Shown: positions 43,113 through 51,238 of the stretch, in pieces | Layout: the number at the start of each line of letters is the position of its first letter | How positions within the stretch are numbered: the first letter of the stretch is position 1 | Translations under genes and position numbers: made by a program | The notes under the pieces: generated by a model | The model's input: only the letters and a program-made list of their open reading frames with translations | What the model was told of the DNA's origin: nothing | The model's database searches: none | Assembly: GCF_004519405.1 (NCBI RefSeq) | Contig: NZ_SGWI01000006.1 | Location: 124,001-188,000, forward strand | DNA: 64,000 nucleotides | Direction of reading: 5' to 3' | From: Pseudomonas sp. BCA17 | GTDB taxonomy: Bacteria > Pseudomonadota > Gammaproteobacteria > Pseudomonadales > Pseudomonadaceae

Positions 43113-44114
43113 ATGACCGAAAAGTCCCTCTCAGAAGCCGAATATGACGCCATAACCGATGCGGCTGCGCAGTGGTGCATGCGTTTGCACGCCAGCGATT
43201 GCACGAAGGCTGAACGTGAGGCTTTTGCCCAATGGCACGACGCCCATCCTCTGCACGCTTTTGAATACGCGGCGATGCTGGAGATCTGGGACGTTGCCGA
43301 TCACCTGCCGCGCAATGAACCCACCGCCGTCGTAGTGCCGGTGGCGTCCAAGTCTCGCAGCCGTTTGCGCACTTACGCGGTCGCGGCAGCCATCAGCCTG
43401 CTTGCGTTGCCCCTGGTCGCCTTTACCGGCTGGGAAGCGGGCTGGTTGCCGAACGCTTATGAACGCTATGACGCCACCCGCGGGTTGCGGCAGGTCACGC
43501 TGGGCGATGGCAGCCAGGTGGAACTCAACCTGGGAACAGAGTTGACCTACAGCAACTATAAGGACCAGCGTCGGGTCATGCTGAAAAAAGGCGAGGCCTT
43601 CTTCAACGTCAGCCATGACCGCGAACATCCGTTTATCGTGCGCGCCGGCGAAGGCCAGGTGCGGGTCACCGGCACTCAATTCAACGTCTGGAAATATGAA
43701 GACCAGGTGCGGGTGATGCTGCTTGAAGGCTCGGTACAGATTTCCAGCGACAAGGTGCACGGCAGCGTGCCACTGACGCCCGGCATGCAGGCCAGCTACC
43801 AACCCGGCGACGCGACGCCGCGCGTGAAGGCGATCGCCCCCGACGATAACGCCTTGGCCTGGCGCCAGGGCAAGCTGATCCTCGACAACCTGGCCCTCGT
43901 CGATGCGTTGCCCTTGATCAACCGTTACCTGGAAAAACCGGTGATGCTGGCAGACGCCAGTACCGGGACCATTCGTATCGGCGGCATCTACAACATCAAT
44001 GAAGTCAGCAACCTCATCCCCTCCCTGCCGAAAGTACTGCCGGTCTACCTGACCCAGAACCTGGATGGCAATCCCGTACTCAACTCCATCCCGCGTAAAA
44101 CGCCCAAGGGCTGA
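43113..44114 (+). CDS. Solo FecR-like anti-sigma/transmembrane sensor protein
   Basis: 333 residues. N-terminal anti-sigma-like domain with AAQWCMRLHASDCTKAEREAFAQWHDAHP (split across helices), one transmembrane segment about 88-108, FecR domain about 120-215 (ATRGLRQVTLGDGSQVELN, RAGEGQVRVTGTQFNVW) and a C-terminal STN-like part. Such proteins normally sit beside an ECF sigma factor gene (fecI); none is visible on either side. It lies directly upstream of the fap operon, 318 bp before fapA. The preceding mini-ORF ending TAATG suggests coupled translation. Confidence 0.87.
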   Translation: MTEKSLSEAEYDAITDAAAQWCMRLHASDCTKAEREAFAQWHDAHPLHAFEYAAMLEIWDVADHLPRNEPTAVVVPVASKSRSRLRTYAVAAAISLLALPLVAFTGWEAGWLPNAYERYDATRGLRQVTLGDGSQVELNLGTELTYSNYKDQRRVMLKKGEAFFNVSHDREHPFIVRAGEGQVRVTGTQFNVWKYEDQVRVMLLEGSVQISSDKVHGSVPLTPGMQASYQPGDATPRVKAIAPDDNALAWRQGKLILDNLALVDALPLINRYLEKPVMLADASTGTIRIGGIYNINEVSNLIPSLPKVLPVYLTQNLDGNPVLNSIPRKTPKG

Positions 44115-44224
44115 GCCTTCCAGCTGCCGAAGCAGCCTTGTTCGCGCCTGCAGTGTCCATTTTTGAAACACCCACCTGCGCTGGATGGCCCGCCCCTGGT
44201 GGATTCATCGTTTTGTCATGCGCA

Positions 44225-44302
44225 GTGTTTCATCGCTGAGACAACCTTACTTTGGGGCCCGGCATATCCCATGGAATGGCAACTGTCTCAGCGATGAAAC
44301 AC
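44225..44302. promoter_or_regulatory. Two 19-bp inverted dyads upstream of fapA (probable enhancer sites)
   Basis: GTGTTTCATCGCTGAGACA (44225-44243) and TGTCTCAGCGATGAAACAC (44284-44302) are exact reverse complements 40 bp apart. Each is itself dyadic: TGTYTCA-N4-TGARACA. They lie about 65-140 bp upstream of the sigma-54-type promoter, the usual location for binding of an enhancer-binding protein. Confidence 0.75.
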
Positions 44303-44364
44303 CTTGGCCATCACTTCGCCCTGAAAAAAACCTATCTCATTGAATAAAAACAATAAATAAAAAG

Positions 44365-44380
44365 CGGCACACCTTCTGCT
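44365..44380 (+). promoter_or_regulatory. Sigma-54-type promoter of the fap operon
   Basis: CGGCACACCTTCTGCT: GGCAC at -24 and CTGC (consensus TTGC) at -12 with correct spacing; AT-rich sequence precedes it. Transcription would start near 44391, about 40 bases before fapA. Confidence 0.65.
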
Positions 44381-44432
44381 CTACCTCTTGCAGCGCTGTT
44401 TAGGGTCAGCGCCAAGAATAAGGAATGCCGCC

Positions 44433-44882
44433 GTGGCTACTCGCACTCAAGTTTCGATGAACATGCTGCTGATCAGCTGTGCACTCAGTGTCGGCCTCAG
44501 CGTTCCGAGCTATGCAGGCGACGGCGTTATCGTGACAGGCCGTGACGTACAGGGTCATATGTACGGGCGCCCCTCCTTCGGTCCCGACCCCTACCCCACC
44601 ACTGCCAACGCCAATCCAAGCCGTGACGTCATAGGCGCCACCGGCGAACTCAGTGATGCGGCGATTGGCGGTATCAGCAGCGGCTCGAGCATCGTGCAAG
44701 CCGTTCAATCCAGCAGCAATTTGAACCACCTGCAGGCCACCCAGAACGGCATGTCGACCTTGAGTGCCGGCTCAGCCGCCGGCCATGGTGCAGGCAGCAG
44801 CATGGGTGGGCAGATCAGTGACTCGATCCAACGCGGCATGGCGCCCCTGAACAACATCGGCAGCATGATGGGGGGCAAATGA
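44433..44882 (+). CDS. fapA: FapA, periplasmic chaperone-like amyloid accessory protein
   Basis: 149 residues from a GTG at 44433 preceded by AAGGA; ATG at 44457 is an alternative start. Signal peptide ending near SYAGD. The mature part is Gly/Ser-rich with few charged residues. In Pseudomonas FapA controls the deposition of FapB and FapC in the fibril, probably as a periplasmic chaperone. First gene of fapABCDEF. Stop overlaps the fapB start (ATGATGA). Confidence 0.9.
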   Translation: MATRTQVSMNMLLISCALSVGLSVPSYAGDGVIVTGRDVQGHMYGRPSFGPDPYPTTANANPSRDVIGATGELSDAAIGGISSGSSIVQAVQSSSNLNHLQATQNGMSTLSAGSAAGHGAGSSMGGQISDSIQRGMAPLNNIGSMMGGK

Positions 44883-45433
44883 TGAACCGTTCCCTGGTGA
44901 TCCTGGCCCTATTGGGCAGCGCTTCGGCCATGGCCGACAACACCGCGGTGGTCAACGACAGCGGGCAGGCATACGGCGGCAATCTGTCGATCAACCAGGC
45001 CGCAGGCAACCAGCAACAGATGGCCAACAACCGCGCCGTTACCCTGGGCGGTCAGGCCACCACCCTCAACATCCAGCGAATGGATGGCAGCGTCGACCCT
45101 TCCCTGAACGCCAAGGCGGCGATCCAGGGTACCTCTTTCAGCAACGGCAACGGTGTACTGGGCATCAACCAGTCGGCCGGGGCCAATAATCAATCAGTCA
45201 ATGCCGTGCGGATCAGCCTAAACCCTGGCCCGCTCAGCATCGACGACAGCGTCTTGTTGCAGCAGAACACAACGACGCTGGCAACCGACTCAGGGCTCAC
45301 CCCCACCACCGGCAGCCGCCAGGTCGTGACAAGCGACCAGGCCTTCACCGGCAGCCGAGGAGTGATTCAGGTGAACCAGAGTGCCGGGGTGGGGAACCGA
45401 GTGGCTAACACCCTGGGCATCACTATCAAGTAA
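44879..45433 (+). CDS. fapB: FapB, minor amyloid subunit/nucleator
   Basis: 184-residue secreted protein: signal peptide ending ASAMADN, then Asn/Gln/Gly-rich imperfect repeats with patterns such as GGNLSINQAAGNQQ, NGVLGINQSAGANNQ and GVIQVNQSAGVGN, spaced about 75-110 residues. Considered the nucleator of FapC fibres. Lower Cys content than FapC. Overlaps fapA by 4 bp. Confidence 0.92.
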   Translation: MMNRSLVILALLGSASAMADNTAVVNDSGQAYGGNLSINQAAGNQQQMANNRAVTLGGQATTLNIQRMDGSVDPSLNAKAAIQGTSFSNGNGVLGINQSAGANNQSVNAVRISLNPGPLSIDDSVLLQQNTTTLATDSGLTPTTGSRQVVTSDQAFTGSRGVIQVNQSAGVGNRVANTLGITIK

Positions 45434-45500
45434 ACGCTTGGTAGCACACGTCAGACCGTACCAACACTTAACCAACTAATTAGAAGCAAGGAGAAACACC

Positions 45501-46247
45501 ATGAAACCTCAAATGGCTCTGAAACCAATGGTTTTCGCTCTCGCCGCACTCATGGCTGCCGCAGCTCAAGCAGGGGGTGGCTGGCATCCAGCGCCTCAAC
45601 CAACCGGTACTGTTGCCTCCGTCGTGACAGATGTACAAAAAAGTGACCACAACAAATTCAACGATACCAAAACCGAGAACAATGCTTCTGCCGATGGCTC
45701 GGTCACTAACAACAGCGGTAACGTTGGGGTAAACGCGCAGGCTGGCTCGGGCAACCAGGCGGACAACGCCGGTGCTATCTCCAGTGCCAAAGGCGACTTC
45801 GCAACTGTGTTTGCAGTGATCGACGTGGACCAAGGCAGCCAGCACAACACCTTCACCAACAAAGGCACGCAAAACAATGCGTCGCTGGATAACTCGGTGA
45901 ACAATAACTCCGGCAACGTGGGTTACAACGGTCAGGCCGGTCAAGGCAACCAGGGTAAAAACAACCTGGCTATCACCACCTCCGATGGCAAAAACATCGC
46001 GGCAGCTTCCAACACCGAGCAAAACTCGCTCAACAACACCTTCCTCAACACCGCCGCTACCAGCCACGGCTATGGCTGGGGCAGCAAGGCTCAATACGTG
46101 TCCAACAACTCCAGCCTCGACAACTCGGTTAACCACAACTCCGGTAACGTAGGTGTGAACCTGCAATCCGGCGCCGGCAACCAAGGCAGCAACAGCCTGT
46201 CGATCGGCCAGGGTTGCAGCGTCTGCGCCAGCGGCGTGCGCTTCTGA
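45501..46247 (+). CDS. fapC: FapC, major functional amyloid subunit
   Basis: 248 residues: signal peptide (about 1-24, ending AAQAG), then three repeats with the core DNSVNNNSGNVGVNxQxGxGNQ, at about residues 60-90, 128-155 and 200-235, separated by two linkers. The C-terminal GQGCSVCASGVRF contains the conserved CxxC. FapC is exported through FapF and polymerises into surface fibrils of biofilms. AAGGAGA RBS before ATG 45501. Immediately followed by an intrinsic terminator before fapD. Confidence 0.95.
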   Translation: MKPQMALKPMVFALAALMAAAAQAGGGWHPAPQPTGTVASVVTDVQKSDHNKFNDTKTENNASADGSVTNNSGNVGVNAQAGSGNQADNAGAISSAKGDFATVFAVIDVDQGSQHNTFTNKGTQNNASLDNSVNNNSGNVGYNGQAGQGNQGKNNLAITTSDGKNIAAASNTEQNSLNNTFLNTAATSHGYGWGSKAQYVSNNSSLDNSVNHNSGNVGVNLQSGAGNQGSNSLSIGQGCSVCASGVRF

Positions 46248-46254
46248 TCCAACG

Positions 46255-46280
46255 GGGCCTTGGCAACAAGGCCCTTTTTT
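46255..46280 (+). terminator. Intra-operon terminator between fapC and fapD
   Basis: GGGCCTTG-GCAA-CAAGGCCC followed by TTTTTT, an 8-bp perfect stem with a stable GNRA loop, 8 bp after the fapC stop. It should make fapC transcripts outnumber fapDEF. Confidence 0.85.
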
Positions 46281-46308
46281 ATTCCAGTGTCCGACAGGTC
46301 ATACGATC

Positions 46309-46989
46309 ATGCGCCTCGCGACCCTCACCCTCCTGATGCTGCTGGCCGGCCCCACATGGGCAGGCACCATGGCGATCTCCGCCATGCCTGGCGGTACAGT
46401 CATCTTCAAGAAGGTCGAGAGTATCCGTGAGCGGCGCTTCGCCAACCTGGTGGAACAGAAAACCGATTTCAGCTGCGGTGCCGCGGCACTCGCCACCATC
46501 CTGCGCCAGGCCTATTGGCTGGACGTCGATGAAGAACACATCATCAAAGGCATGCTGGTGACCGCCGACCAGGAACTGGTACGTACCCAGGGCTTCTCCA
46601 TGCTGGACATGAAGCGCTATCTCGAAAGCATCGGCATGCGTGCCCGAGGCTACAAAATTGCGCCAGAGACGCTGGTGACCGTAAAAATCCCCGTGGTGGT
46701 GTTGTTGGAAATCCGAGGCTACAAGCACTTTGTGGTGATGCAGCGCGCCGACAAGGACTGGGTGTATGTCGGCGACCCGGTGCTGGGCCATAAGCGCTAT
46801 TCGAAAGACGACTTCGTCAAGGGCTGGAATGGCATCGTATTCGCCGTGCTGGGCGAGGGTTACGACAAGACCAATGTCTTGCTCAGCCCACCCGCACCAC
46901 TGACCGCCAAGAACCTGATGAATGAGTTCAAGCCTGTGGGCGATGCCGAGCTGATGGACTTCGGTTTTATCCAGAGCGACTTCTTCTAG
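46309..46989 (+). CDS. fapD: FapD, C39-like cysteine protease
   Basis: 226 residues with signal peptide (ending TWAG), then a peptidase C39-type domain: catalytic Cys in DFSCGAAALATIL near residue 55, His in YKHFVVMQ near 143 and Asp in YVGDPVLGHKRY near 157. Probably periplasmic; needed for Fap export, possibly by processing FapF. Follows the intra-operon terminator. Confidence 0.92.
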   Translation: MRLATLTLLMLLAGPTWAGTMAISAMPGGTVIFKKVESIRERRFANLVEQKTDFSCGAAALATILRQAYWLDVDEEHIIKGMLVTADQELVRTQGFSMLDMKRYLESIGMRARGYKIAPETLVTVKIPVVVLLEIRGYKHFVVMQRADKDWVYVGDPVLGHKRYSKDDFVKGWNGIVFAVLGEGYDKTNVLLSPPAPLTAKNLMNEFKPVGDAELMDFGFIQSDFF

Positions 46990-47026
46990 AAGCGCAATAA
47001 GGAGCAGGACGCTCCAGGAGCAGAAG

Positions 47027-47770
47027 ATGAACACTTCCCGCTGGCTGACCGTTTTGTGTCTGGCAGCCTCAATGCCTGCTTATGCGTCGTCGGGGTTCAA
47101 ACCGATCGAACTCAAGGACTCGGAAATGGCCGACCTGCGCGGCCGTTACGTGATGCCGGGGCGAATCATCAGCTTCGGCATTGTCATGAGCAGCACCTGG
47201 ACCAACGCTGTGGGCGACAGCATTACCGGCAAGGCCAGCATGCAGATCGACAAAACCACCATCACCCCGCAGTTCTATGTGCAGACGACCGGCTCCACGG
47301 GTACCGGAACCAACCAGAACACCGGCAACGGTAATGTGGTGGGCGGCTCCGGACTCGGCAGCGGCCAGGGCGTGACCCAGAGCGTGCGCACGGCCGGGGA
47401 TGGCAACACCGCCTACAACGATGTAGGCATCAACATCAGCCAGAGCGGTTTCGCCCCTTCCAATGTGGTGCAATCAGGGCAAGTACTGGTCGCCGGCGGT
47501 ACGGTCACCGGCGACAGCGCGGCAGGCCGCGTGAGTGTGTCAGCCAACAACGGCGGATTGCAGATGGCGATCCAGGCCAATCATAACCAGGGCAACAGCC
47601 TGCAGCAGATCGGCGGCGGGAATGTGTTGCAAGGTACGGTATTGACCGGCAATACCAACTTCGTCAACAACATGACCCAGCTCAATGTCGTGATGAACAA
47701 CGGATTGAACAACCGCGCGTTGAACTGCAACCTGGATCAACTCAAAGGCCTACGCAATCTCGGTTATTGA
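47027..47770 (+). CDS. fapE: FapE, extracellular Fap fibre-associated protein
   Basis: 247 residues: signal peptide ending PAYAS, then Gly/Asn/Thr/Ser-rich mature region (TGTGTNQNTGNGNVVGGSG) and a C-terminal part with NNRALNCNLDQLKGLRNLGY. FapE is a minor component co-purifying with fibrils and secreted by FapF. GGAGCAG upstream. Confidence 0.9.
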   Translation: MNTSRWLTVLCLAASMPAYASSGFKPIELKDSEMADLRGRYVMPGRIISFGIVMSSTWTNAVGDSITGKASMQIDKTTITPQFYVQTTGSTGTGTNQNTGNGNVVGGSGLGSGQGVTQSVRTAGDGNTAYNDVGINISQSGFAPSNVVQSGQVLVAGGTVTGDSAAGRVSVSANNGGLQMAIQANHNQGNSLQQIGGGNVLQGTVLTGNTNFVNNMTQLNVVMNNGLNNRALNCNLDQLKGLRNLGY

Positions 47771-47819
47771 ACTACGCTGACCCTCGGCACTTTCGCATTA
47801 GAAAAGGACGGCTGATTTC

Positions 47820-49121
47820 ATGCAACGATCGTTATCGCTACGCGCGGTGGTCTGTTTGAGTACATTACTGCCCGCATCCATGTTGTACGCTGCGCCAGAT
47901 ACCGATATCGAAACACTCAAACAGGAACTCCTCGAGCTCAAGCAGCGCTACGACGTGCAGCAAAAAGCCCTCGCGGTGCTGGAGCAGCGTGTGCGCCAGG
48001 TCGAAGACCAGCCGGCCACACCCGCGCCTCGACGCCTGGCCAAATCGCCCGCCGACTTCAAGAAAGGCGGCACGGCTATCGCGGGAACAGGCGCTGCAGC
48101 GGCGTCGGGCGGTGCGGGAGGCGGCGGCAGTTCCTACGGGCAGTCCCTCAAGGACGACTCTGCCCCCGCGCAAAGTGTGAGCAACCTGTATAACGAAGCC
48201 AGCGGCTTTTTCGGCAACGGCAAGTTCAGCGTTGAAACCGGCATCACCTATGCCCGTTACGACGCGCGTCAGTTGACCCTTAACGGCTTCCTGGCGCTGG
48301 ATTCGATCTTCCTTGGCAATATCAACCTGGACCGGATCAAGTCCGATAGCTGGACCCTTGACCTGACCGGGCGCTACAACCTGGATAACCGCTGGCAGTT
48401 CGACGTCAACGCGCCGGTGGTGTACCGCGACTCGACCTACCAGTCGAGCGGTGCCGGCAACGATGCCACCGCAACATCGGAAGCTTCAGTCACCCGTAAT
48501 CCAACGCTTGGCGACGTGAATTTCGGTGTGGCGTACAAATTCCTCGACGAAACCCCTTCCCTGCCGGACGCGGTGGTTTCTTTGCGGGTCAAGGCACCTA
48601 CGGGTAAAGATCCGTTTGGCATCAAGCTGGTCAAGCAACCCAACAACGACAACCTCTACCTGCCTGAAAGCCTGCCAACGGGTAACGGTGTGTGGTCGAT
48701 CACCCCCGGTATTTCCCTGGTCAAGACCTTCGACCCGGCAGTGTTGTTTGGCTCGCTGTCCTACACCCACAACTTCGAAGACTCGTTTGACGATATCAGC
48801 AGTGACATCAACCAGAAGGTGGGCGGCAAGGTGCGTCTGGGCGACAGCTTCCAGCTCGGCGCCGGCGTAGCCTTCGCGCTCAACGAGAAGATGAGTATGT
48901 CGTTCTCGGTCTCCGACCTGGTGCAGCGCAAGAGCAAACTCAAGCCGGATGGCGGCGACTGGCAATCGGTGGTCTCCAGTGATGCCAACGCCGGTTACTT
49001 CAACGTGGGCATGACCATCGCGGCCTCCGACAACCTGACCATCGTGCCGAACCTGGCCATCGGGATCACCCCGGATGCGCCGTCGTTCAGCTTCAGTCTG
49101 AAGTTCCCGTATTACTTCTGA
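47820..49121 (+). CDS. fapF: FapF, outer-membrane amyloid secretion channel
   Basis: 433 residues: signal peptide (about 1-24), N-terminal periplasmic coiled coil (DIETLKQELLELKQRYDVQQ onwards), a Gly/Ser-rich linker (AASGGAGGGGSSYG) with a plug helix, then a 12-strand beta-barrel (about 145-433) ending FSLKFPYYF with C-terminal Phe. Forms a trimer exporting FapB, FapC and FapE. Closed by a strong terminator. Confidence 0.94.
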   Translation: MQRSLSLRAVVCLSTLLPASMLYAAPDTDIETLKQELLELKQRYDVQQKALAVLEQRVRQVEDQPATPAPRRLAKSPADFKKGGTAIAGTGAAAASGGAGGGGSSYGQSLKDDSAPAQSVSNLYNEASGFFGNGKFSVETGITYARYDARQLTLNGFLALDSIFLGNINLDRIKSDSWTLDLTGRYNLDNRWQFDVNAPVVYRDSTYQSSGAGNDATATSEASVTRNPTLGDVNFGVAYKFLDETPSLPDAVVSLRVKAPTGKDPFGIKLVKQPNNDNLYLPESLPTGNGVWSITPGISLVKTFDPAVLFGSLSYTHNFEDSFDDISSDINQKVGGKVRLGDSFQLGAGVAFALNEKMSMSFSVSDLVQRKSKLKPDGGDWQSVVSSDANAGYFNVGMTIAASDNLTIVPNLAIGITPDAPSFSFSLKFPYYF

Positions 49122-49190
49122 CCCAACGGGCTGCCTTGCAGCCCGGCGCAGGCGGCGCGACGGTGTGACAAGCCCGCTCGCCCCACAAGG

Positions 49191-49228
49191 AAAAGCCCCG
49201 CAACGATAAGGGTCGTTGCGGGGCTTTT
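49191..49228. terminator. Bidirectional terminator after fapF
   Basis: AAAAGCCCCGCAACGA-TAAGGG-TCGTTGCGGGGCTTTT, a 16-bp perfect stem with A/T tracts for both fapF and the convergent regulator gene. Confidence 0.9.
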
Positions 49229-49241
49229 CGGTTTACCCGCC

Positions 49242-50567
49242 CTAGCGGATCTGGTGTTTGTGCAGCAACCGGTAGAACGTCGGCCTGGACACGCCCAGCA
49301 CGCGGGCTGCGACACTCAGGTTGTCGCTGTGCCGGTTGAGCACATCGCACAGAGCCTGGCGTTCGGCACGGTGCTTATAATCTTCCAGTGTAGCCATCAC
49401 CGGCTCGATTGCCTGCCGGCTCTGCAAGCCCAGATCGACAGCTTCGATCTGTCGCCCCTCGGCCAGCACCAGGCCGCGTCGTACGCGGTTGGCCAGCTCC
49501 CGCACGTTGCCCGGCCACAGGTGTTCACCCATGGCGACCAACGCATCCTCACTGAAACTGCGCGGACGACGCCCGGTCTCCTGGCTGTAGAAATGCGAGA
49601 AATGGTTGGCCAGCTTCCCTACATCGCCATGGCGCTCACGCAAAGGCGCGGTCACCACCTGCAGGACATTGAGCCGGTAATACAAGTCTTCACGAAACGT
49701 ACCCTTTGCGACGGCGGCTTCCAGGTCGACATGCGTCGCCGCCAGTACCCGCACATCCACCGGGATGGGCTGGCTGCCGCCGACACGCTCGATCTGCTTC
49801 TCCTGCAGGAAACGCAACAGGTTGGCCTGCAACTCCATGGGCAGGTCACCGATCTCATCGAGGAACAGCGTACCGCCGTGGGCTGCTTCGATCCGCCCGA
49901 CCTTACGTTGATGGGCACCGGTAAACGCGCCTTTTTCGTGACCAAACAGCTCGGACTGGATCAAGTGTTCGGGAATGGCACCGCAATTGATCGCGACAAA
50001 GGGTTTGGCATGGCGCTGGGACTGACGATGCAGGGTCTTGGCCACCAACTCTTTACCCGTGCCACTTTCACCGCGAATCAATACCGGTGACTCGGTGGGC
50101 GCCAGTTTGGCCAGCAGCTTGCGCAGTTCCCGGATCGGCCGGCTGTCGCCCAGCAGTTCATGCTCGGGCTCGTCGACCCGCGCATGGCATTTGCCGCGCA
50201 GGCGCGCCATACCAAAGGCACGGCCCAGGGTCACTTGCACACGGGAAACATCGAACGGCAAGGTATGAAAGTCGAAAAACCATTCACACACAAAGTCACC
50301 GACGTTTTGCAGGCGCAGCACATCCTGGCTGAGCACGGCGATCCATTCGGTGCCGCTGCGACTGATCAACTCCTTGACCGACTCCGGACGCTCCAGGTGG
50401 CAGGGCTGCAAACGCAACAGGCCGACATCGCAGGATCGCTCGCCTACGGCTTCCAGGCCGCAACTGTCTACCTCCCACCCGGCGCTACGCAAACCGGGCA
50501 ATAGCCCGTGGCAATCGTCACAGGGGTCAACCACGAGCAAGCGGCGCTGGACAGGTGTAACAACCAT
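49242..50567 (-). CDS. Sigma-54-dependent transcriptional activator with VpsR-like N-terminus
   Basis: 441 residues. The N-terminal 130 residues resemble a degenerate receiver as in VpsR (RRLLVVDPCDDCHGLL) and lack a clear phosphoacceptor aspartate context. Central AAA+ domain: Walker A GESGTGKE near residue 165, GAFTGA near 238 for sigma-54 contact, Walker B GTLFLDEIGD. The C-terminus is a Fis-type HTH (LSVAARVLGVSRPTFYRLL). Convergent to fapF; with a sigma-54-type promoter and paired dyads before fapA, it is the obvious candidate fap activator, possibly sensing c-di-GMP like VpsR. That link is inference. Confidence 0.9.
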   Translation of the reverse strand: MVVTPVQRRLLVVDPCDDCHGLLPGLRSAGWEVDSCGLEAVGERSCDVGLLRLQPCHLERPESVKELISRSGTEWIAVLSQDVLRLQNVGDFVCEWFFDFHTLPFDVSRVQVTLGRAFGMARLRGKCHARVDEPEHELLGDSRPIRELRKLLAKLAPTESPVLIRGESGTGKELVAKTLHRQSQRHAKPFVAINCGAIPEHLIQSELFGHEKGAFTGAHQRKVGRIEAAHGGTLFLDEIGDLPMELQANLLRFLQEKQIERVGGSQPIPVDVRVLAATHVDLEAAVAKGTFREDLYYRLNVLQVVTAPLRERHGDVGKLANHFSHFYSQETGRRPRSFSEDALVAMGEHLWPGNVRELANRVRRGLVLAEGRQIEAVDLGLQSRQAIEPVMATLEDYKHRAERQALCDVLNRHSDNLSVAARVLGVSRPTFYRLLHKHQIR

Positions 50568-50911
50568 GACTATCCCCTGACGCCAAAATTATTAAAGTTA
50601 TTCAGAAACAACAGTTTGTGTTGGCTGCTGATAACCCTAGCAAGATTTTGACGCTTGCTTTGTACCGTTTCGCTATAAGTAGGCGGCAAAAAGCCACTTC
50701 CTCACCGCATGCGGAAAAAGTCTGGCGCTTGCACACTTTCATTCAGCTTTCAAAACAGCCGCTTACATGACGCCAATCACGAAAAGTTGAAATTTCTTGT
50801 CTTAAGATGTGACCCATCCCCAGCCATCGTGCATCAGTACAAGTAACCCGCCGCACGGTCAGCCCAACCGACGGCATTTCACTTGAATGGGCATTTAGAG
50901 AGAAGATCCCC
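50568..50911. other. 344-bp intergenic region
   Basis: Divergent promoter region for the sigma-54 activator and the 86-aa gene. It is AT-rich for about 100 bp, with no convincing -35/-10 pair, repeat, or copy of the fap dyad found by eye. Confidence 0.5.
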
Positions 50912-51172
50912 ATGAACGCCCCGCTCCGCATCAACGAAGCTCTTTTGATCGCAGACCGTGCCTTCCAGCCCTTCCAGTGCGTAGCCTGGCATGATGGCAA
51001 TGGTGCCCTCAGCCTGAGCGTCATTGACCGCACCAATACCCGTATCGGCAGCAAACAGCTGTCGTCGAGCACCTATACCGACCCGGCACAATTGGAAGAC
51101 TTGTTGTTGCAGGCCCGCGCCGAACTCGACAAAGATGGCTATCAGTTGCAGTCCTGGGCAATGCCGAAGTAA
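50912..51172 (+). CDS. Small soluble protein, unrecognised
   Basis: 86 residues starting MNAPLRINEALLIADRAFQP, RBS AGAGAGAAG before ATG 50912. No signal peptide. Predicted alpha/beta; a Trp/His-containing CVAWHDGNGALSLSV strand and a C-terminal helix (QLEDLLLQARAELDKDGYQL). Strong terminator follows. Family not named by me; function unknown. Confidence 0.75.
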   Translation: MNAPLRINEALLIADRAFQPFQCVAWHDGNGALSLSVIDRTNTRIGSKQLSSSTYTDPAQLEDLLLQARAELDKDGYQLQSWAMPK

Positions 51173-51183
51173 GTCGATGCACT

Positions 51184-51217
51184 AACTTGCGGTCACTGTA
51201 AGCAGTGACCGCAAGTT
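51184..51217. terminator. Strong hairpin after the 86-aa gene
   Basis: AACTTGCGGTCACTG-TAAG-CAGTGACCGCAAGTT, a perfect 15-bp stem between convergent genes; no long T-run follows. Confidence 0.75.
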
Positions 51218-51238
51218 GCGCATTGGAACTTAGAGAGT

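Noticed and set aside
44140..44175. Possible third fap enhancer dyad (TGTCC...GAAACA)
   Set aside because: Spacing is one base short and only one half-site fits; too weak next to the two exact copies.
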